DNA of 64,000 bases, from NCBI RefSeq assembly GCF_900156155.1, contig NZ_FTMD01000009.1:185227-249226 (forward strand). The letters run 5' to 3'. The notes under the pieces are model-generated. The model was not told where the DNA came from, did no database searches, and saw nothing but the letters and a program-made list of their open reading frames with translations. Origin of the DNA: Aromatoleum tolulyticum. Lineage in GTDB: Bacteria > Pseudomonadota > Gammaproteobacteria > Burkholderiales > Rhodocyclaceae. This document shows, in pieces, positions 60,113 through 64,000 of the stretch; position 1 is the first letter of the stretch; each line of letters opens with the position of its first letter. The translations under genes were made by a program, and so were the position numbers.

Positions 60113-60330
60113 ACGCTACCTCAATTGCGTACCGACGAAGTATTACCTCGACCTGCGGTTGCACCGCGCTCGCGCGCTACTGCTGCAAACCTCGCTGTCG
60201 ATCCTCGAGATCGCCATCGCCTGCGGCTTCCGCACGCCGCCGCATTTCGCAAAGTGCTACCGCGATCTGTTTGGTTACCCACCGAGCGGCGAGCGCGGAC
60301 AGAAATGCAAGAAGCCATTTGCGTCCGTCC
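60095..60330 (+). pseudogene. C-terminal fragment of a GbdR-like AraC regulator
   Basis: The plus strand encodes RLFKRYLNCVPTKYYLDLRL, HRARALLLQTSLSILEIAIA and CGFRTPPHFAKCYRDLFGYP. This is the AraC-type DNA-binding domain, closely resembling the end of the intact regulator at 60777-61838. No N-terminal part is present; the fragment starts at the breakpoint with the GbcA remnant. It is probably the former regulator of the gbc genes, now decayed. Confidence 0.8.
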
Positions 60331-60421
60331 CGCTCCTGACTGTGCCGCACCTGCAATCCGTCGCCCCCAACGTCGAATATTGCGGCAATGCGTGAGCGGC
60401 ACGGGCGCGGGACGTTCGGCG

Positions 60422-60643
60422 CTAATTTCTCATGCACTTCCCGGCCGTCCGGGGCATCTGCCTGCTCCTCGGGCGGAGCGCCTTCATCACGCTGATGGCA
60501 GTCAGCAGGATCCACGGCACCTGCGCAATGACCGACGCCAGATTGAAATCGAAGACCAGCGAGAACAGGATGCAGCCGGGGCCGAGGATGTTGAGGCCGA
60601 TGTAGCGCAGATCCTCGTGATAGCGGGAGAAATCGTAGCCCAC
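60422..60643 (-). CDS. Small membrane protein, possibly CBU_0592-like
   Basis: This is a 73-codon frame with a GTG start at 60643 (GGGAGG about ten bases ahead). DLRYIGLNILGPGCILFSLV, FDFNLASVIAQVPWILLTAI and SVMKALRPRS give two hydrophobic helices and the DFNL-x-S motif of the CBU_0592 family. The family's usual N-terminal helix is missing or poorly preserved, so the gene may be truncated. It lies between two AraC-type sequences. Confidence 0.45.
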   Translation of the reverse strand: MGYDFSRYHEDLRYIGLNILGPGCILFSLVFDFNLASVIAQVPWILLTAISVMKALRPRSRQMPRTAGKCMRN

Positions 60644-60776
60644 CCCGAAAATGCCTCCCGACGCGCTCGTTCACACCTCCGGGCGGGAGCGGCATCTCGT
60701 GGATCTCCGGTATATTCGCTCAGGTTCGCGAGCCAAGGATCTTCCGCCGTCGAGCGCCGAAATCTGGAGACGATAA

Positions 60777-61838
60777 ATGGGGGACAAATTGCGGCAGGCC
60801 CCGCGCAGCTTCGACAGCCGTATGCGGCACAGCAACCAGGCCTATCTTCAAGGGCAGGCGCCCCATGACGAGCACCCGCCGATCTGCCGACGCATCGGCT
60901 TCGTGCTGCTCGAACACTTTTCGATGATGGCCTTCACGGGTGCCGTTGACGCGATCGTCACGGCCAACCTGATCAGCCGCAAACCGCTCTACCGCTTCGA
61001 AACCTACAGTCTGGAAGGCGCCACGGTGCGCAGCGACCTCGGCATCAACATTTCCGTAGATGGTGAACTGCTCGCGCTGGACACGAAGGATCTCGACATC
61101 CTGATCATCTGCGGCGGGTTCCGCTCGAACCTCGAACCACAGCGGCCCGTCGTCGCCAAGCTGCGTGAGGCGGCACGCCACCGGGCGATATTGGGCAGCC
61201 TTTGGAACGGCAGCTACCTGCTCGCGCACGCCGGCCTGCTGGACGGCTATACCTGTACCGTACATCCGGATAGCCGCGACGGCCTCCAGGAGCTTTGCCC
61301 ACAGGTCAGGCTCCTGCCTCACCCCTTCGTCATCGACCGCGACCGCATCTCGTCCGCGGGCGCGAACAGTGCGCTCGGAATGATGCTCGCGGTGATCCGA
61401 CATCACCACGGTGACGAGACGGTGCGCGGCATCGAGGAGATCCTCGCCTGCGACCGGACGCTGGATGATCTACCCGACAGTCCGATGCCGACCCTGGTGG
61501 ACGATCCCACCTTCCCGGAAGCGCTTCAAACGATACTGCAGTTGATGAAGAACAATATCGAGGAGCCTCTGAGCATCGAGGACCTCGCACTTCGCGCGTG
61601 CGTTTCCCGCCGCCGGATCGATCGCCTTTTCCAGCGCCACCTGAACACGACACCCTCGCGCTATTACCTCGAAGCCCGACTTACCCGTGCGCGCCGCCTG
61701 CTCCAGCAGACCAACGAGCCCATCACCAGCATCGCGATCGCCTGCGGCTTCAGTAGCGCGCCCCATTTCAGCCGGTGTTACCGGGAGTTCTTTGGGGTGT
61801 CGCCGTCACAGGTCAGTGCGAGACATCGTCGCAGCTGA
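60777..61838 (+). CDS. GbdR-like AraC-family regulator with DJ-1/PfpI domain
   Basis: This is a 353-residue protein (GGAGACGATAA ahead of the ATG). Residues ~35-200 are a DJ-1/PfpI amidotransferase-like domain (IGFVLLEHFSMMAFTGAVDA, LGSLWNGSYLLAHAGLLDGY). Residues ~245-345 are two AraC helix-turn-helix motifs (LSIEDLALRACVSRRRIDRL, ITSIAIACGFSSAPHFSRCY). GbdR and related proteins sense glycine betaine, dimethylglycine or carnitine. Nearby gbc remnants suggest the locus once handled betaine; the intact regulator's present targets are unknown. About 300 bases without a recognised gene follow it. Confidence 0.9.
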   Translation: MGDKLRQAPRSFDSRMRHSNQAYLQGQAPHDEHPPICRRIGFVLLEHFSMMAFTGAVDAIVTANLISRKPLYRFETYSLEGATVRSDLGINISVDGELLALDTKDLDILIICGGFRSNLEPQRPVVAKLREAARHRAILGSLWNGSYLLAHAGLLDGYTCTVHPDSRDGLQELCPQVRLLPHPFVIDRDRISSAGANSALGMMLAVIRHHHGDETVRGIEEILACDRTLDDLPDSPMPTLVDDPTFPEALQTILQLMKNNIEEPLSIEDLALRACVSRRRIDRLFQRHLNTTPSRYYLEARLTRARRLLQQTNEPITSIAIACGFSSAPHFSRCYREFFGVSPSQVSARHRRS

Positions 61839-62138
61839 CGGAGCGCCGCATCCACGCGCTGGCGCCCATCGACATGATGTCCTCGAACCGGTGGCCGGGG
61901 CTCACATGGAGCGTACGCGGCTCCCCGGCGCGTGGAGAACGGGGGATAGGGCAGCGGCGCTATTGAGAACAGCTGATTCGTGACGAGCAGGACTATAGTG
62001 CGCACCTCGGCTCCCTGCATTTCAATCCGGTCAAGTATGGACATGTCCGGCGGGTCGCAGACCGGACTCATTCGACGTTACACGCCCGGGTGGCGCGTGG
62101 GGTCCATTCGCTCGATTGGGCAGGGAGTGATCTCGCCG

Positions 62139-63506
62139 ATGCGCCCCGACCTCAAGTGGCGCGCCCTGCGCCGTCTGGCGCTGTCCTGGCTGCTGCTGGC
62201 GCTGCACGCGGCCGGTGCCAGCGCGGCCACTTTGACCGGCGGCCCGATGGCCGGGCCGGCGACAGCCGCGCGCGTCGGCGTGTGGCTGATGACCGACGCC
62301 CCCGCGCAGGTGCAGCTCGAGTACTGGCCGCACGGCCAGCCCGACGCAGCGCGGCGCAGCGCGCCGGTCGCCGCCAGCCCGGAGCGCGGCCACACCGCGC
62401 GCGTCGACCTCGACGGTCTGCGGGCCGCCACCCGCTACGCCTACCGCGTGCTGCTCGACGGGACCCCGGTCGAGCTCGGCGAGGTGCCCGCGTTCACCAC
62501 CGCGCCCGCGGATCCGGCCGCGCCTCGCGATCTGGTCATCGCCACCGGCTCGTGCAACTACGTCCCCGACGCCCCTTACGAGGTCACCCCGAACTCCTTC
62601 GGCGCCGGCTTCGAGATCTTCGATACCGTCGCCGCACGGCGACCCGACGTGATGCTGTGGCTCGGCGACAGCATCTACTACCGCGACGACGACCTCGCGC
62701 CCGCGGACGGGGCCGCCGCGCGGATGCACCGGCGATGGGCGACCACGCGCGGCTTCGCGCCACTGCAGCGGCTGCTGCGCACCGGCCAGCACGTCGCCAT
62801 CTGGGACGACCACGACTACGGCCCTGACAACTCGAACCGCGACTTCGCGCTCAAGGCGACGGCGCTGGAGCGGTTCCAGGACTACTGGGCGAACCCCGGC
62901 TACGGACTGCCCGGCACGGCCGGGATCTTCGCCCGGATGCCACTCGGCGACGTCGAACTGTTCCTGCTCGACGACCGTTACCACCGCGACGACGATGCCG
63001 CCGCGGACCCGGCGCGGACGATGTTGGGCGCGGTGCAGCTCGAGTGGCTCAAGGGTGCGCTGCGCGACTCGCGCGCCACCTTCAAGCTGGTCGCCAACGG
63101 CAGCCGCATGCTCAGCGACCGCCCGTCGCCGGAGCAGCGCGGCGGCGAGGGCTGGCACAACTTCCCGCGCGAGCGCCTGGCGTTCCTCGACTGGCTCGCT
63201 GCGGAGCGCATCGACGGCGTGTTCTTCCTCTCCGGCGACATCCACTACACCCACCTGACCGAGCGCGAGCGCCCCGGCACCTACCCGCTGACCGAGCTGA
63301 CCTGCTCGCCGCTGACCGCACGCGTGCATCCCCGCCCGTTCCCGGTGCGCGAGGTCCCCGGGACGCTGGTCACGCAGCGCAACTTCTGCACGCTGGAGTT
63401 CTCCGGGCCGGCCGGCGCGCGGTTGCTGCGCGTCGCCGCGTGGAACGCCGCGGGCACGCGCCTGTGGCAGGAGGAGTTTCCGGCCGCGCGGCTGCGCACG
63501 CCGTGA
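62139..63506 (+). CDS. PhoD-like alkaline phosphatase family protein
   Basis: This is a 455-residue protein from the ATG at 62139 (GGGAG eleven bases ahead); a longer frame begins at 61980. A signal peptide is present (ALSWLLLALHAAGASAA). An N-terminal fibronectin-like domain (~30-120) leads to the metallophosphatase domain: ATGSCNYV, DVMLWLGDSIYYRDDD, HVAIWDDHDYGPDNSNRD, RMLSDRP and FFLSGDIHYTHL. These match PhoD-family phosphodiesterase/alkaline phosphatases. It is exported, and may scavenge phosphate or hydrolyse a phosphodiester. Confidence 0.9.
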   Translation: MRPDLKWRALRRLALSWLLLALHAAGASAATLTGGPMAGPATAARVGVWLMTDAPAQVQLEYWPHGQPDAARRSAPVAASPERGHTARVDLDGLRAATRYAYRVLLDGTPVELGEVPAFTTAPADPAAPRDLVIATGSCNYVPDAPYEVTPNSFGAGFEIFDTVAARRPDVMLWLGDSIYYRDDDLAPADGAAARMHRRWATTRGFAPLQRLLRTGQHVAIWDDHDYGPDNSNRDFALKATALERFQDYWANPGYGLPGTAGIFARMPLGDVELFLLDDRYHRDDDAAADPARTMLGAVQLEWLKGALRDSRATFKLVANGSRMLSDRPSPEQRGGEGWHNFPRERLAFLDWLAAERIDGVFFLSGDIHYTHLTERERPGTYPLTELTCSPLTARVHPRPFPVREVPGTLVTQRNFCTLEFSGPAGARLLRVAAWNAAGTRLWQEEFPAARLRTP

Positions 63507-63530
63507 GCGTGCCCACCCGCCCGGCGCGCG

Positions 63531-64000
63531 TCACCGCGCAGGCCGGCACGCCCACTTGCACTCGATGCAGTGGCTGTTCGTAAGCATCGACAGCTGAATC
63601 AGCTCGCCCGAGGAGCGGACACCCAGTTTGCTCATCAACCGGCCCCGGTGCGCCTCCACAGTCTTCGGGCTGATTCCCAGGATGCGCGCGATTTCCTTGC
63701 TGCTGTTGCCCTCGACGACGAGATCGAAGATTTCCTTTTCCCGCAGTGAGAGACTTTCGAGACAGTCGCGGTACTTGTGCCGCTCGCTTTGCTTGCCCCG
63801 CGCCTCCTTGCTCTCGATCAGGGCCGCATTGACGGCATCGAGCAGATCCTGGTTGCGGTAGGGTTTCTGCAGAAAGTCGATGGCGCCCCTCTTGATCGCC
63901 TGTGCCCCCATCTGCGCATCCCCGTAGGCGGAGAGAAAGATGATCGGCAGGTTGAAGCCGCGCTCGCACAACGCCTCCTGGAGTTGCAGACCGCTGAGCG
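63531..64000 (-). CDS. FixJ/LuxR-type response regulator, N-terminus outside window
   Basis: The minus-strand frame is open to the right-hand edge. The visible part carries the end of a receiver domain (LPIIFLSAYGDAQMGAQAIK then RGAIDFLQKPYRNQDLLDAV, with the conserved Lys-Pro), and a LuxR-type helix-turn-helix (LSLREKEIFDLVVEGNSSKE, IARILGISPKTVEAHRGRLM). The phospho-acceptor Asp lies outside the window. The FixJ/TodT/StyR-like group often regulates aromatic or respiratory genes with a partner histidine kinase, which would be upstream beyond the edge. Confidence 0.9.
   Translation of the reverse strand, partial: LSGLQLQEALCERGFNLPIIFLSAYGDAQMGAQAIKRGAIDFLQKPYRNQDLLDAVNAALIESKEARGKQSERHKYRDCLESLSLREKEIFDLVVEGNSSKEIARILGISPKTVEAHRGRLMSKLGVRSSGELIQLSMLTNSHCIECKWACRPAR

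Overview
The window looks like chromosomal DNA from a GC-rich, aromatic-degrading betaproteobacterium of the Azoarcus/Aromatoleum/Thauera type (Rhodocyclales). This rests on the dmp-type phenol hydroxylase and meta-cleavage genes, a DmpR/MopR-type sigma-54 activator, a DUF1302/DUF1329/YCF48/RND export cluster and many c-di-GMP proteins. No rRNA, tRNA or CRISPR array was recognised.

Region 1 (1-18.9 kb) holds stress and signalling genes: an AI-2E-type permease (cut by the window edge), several very small envelope or stress proteins (BON lipoprotein, DUF883, DUF3309, DUF1328, PRC-barrel, CsbD, Lmo0937-like), a dihydrolipoamide-dehydrogenase-like flavoprotein, a phospholipase-D/cardiolipin-synthase-like lipoprotein, a CheB-CheR-PAS fusion, a Crp-PAS fusion, PAS-GGDEF-EAL and HD-GYP proteins and a ferric-reductase-like flavocytochrome.

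Region 2 (19-31.6 kb, minus strand) is a phenol catabolic locus in two transcription units. The upper unit is catechol 2,3-dioxygenase followed by dmpKLMNOP, behind a near-consensus sigma-54 promoter (30669-30685) and a 12-bp perfect inverted repeat. The lower unit is dmpC-E-H-I-F-G plus a plant-type ferredoxin, behind its own LysR-type operator (24718-24782). dmpD is absent, so the 4-oxalocrotonate branch is the only route visible here. A glutathione transferase diverges from the sigma-54 promoter.

Region 3 (31.6-43 kb) is accessory. It contains a two-gene Septu-like cassette: a TIGR02646/PtuB-like HNH nuclease and an 816-residue protein in which a degenerate HsdM-like N6-methyltransferase domain is fused to a PtuA-like ATPase. 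It is flanked by an integrase remnant. Further on are a PocR-PAS-GGDEF-EAL protein, a 120-bp scrap of a DmpR-family gene, ChaN-PDZ and M1-peptidase-like genes, an SDR remnant and a DUF3616 gene.

Region 4 (44-54.7 kb) is a same-strand run DUF1302 - DUF1329 - YCF48-like - RND exporter - UspA/hemerythrin - DmpR/MopR-type regulator, with a divergent LysR regulator. The DUF1302/LysR intergenic region carries the same two-part operator as the dmpC promoter with identical internal spacing. This links the export genes, possibly the phenol regulator, and the lower meta pathway into one regulon.

Region 5 (54.9-64 kb) holds a CobD-like enzyme, a hydantoinase remnant, a cobalamin riboswitch with an intrinsic terminator controlling a 58-residue peptide and a radical-SAM/SPASM enzyme (CbpA/CbpB-like), wreckage of a glycine-betaine (gbc) locus with a GbcA-GbcB chimera and a GbdR-like fragment, an intact GbdR-like AraC regulator, a PhoD-like phosphatase and a FixJ/LuxR response regulator cut by the window edge.
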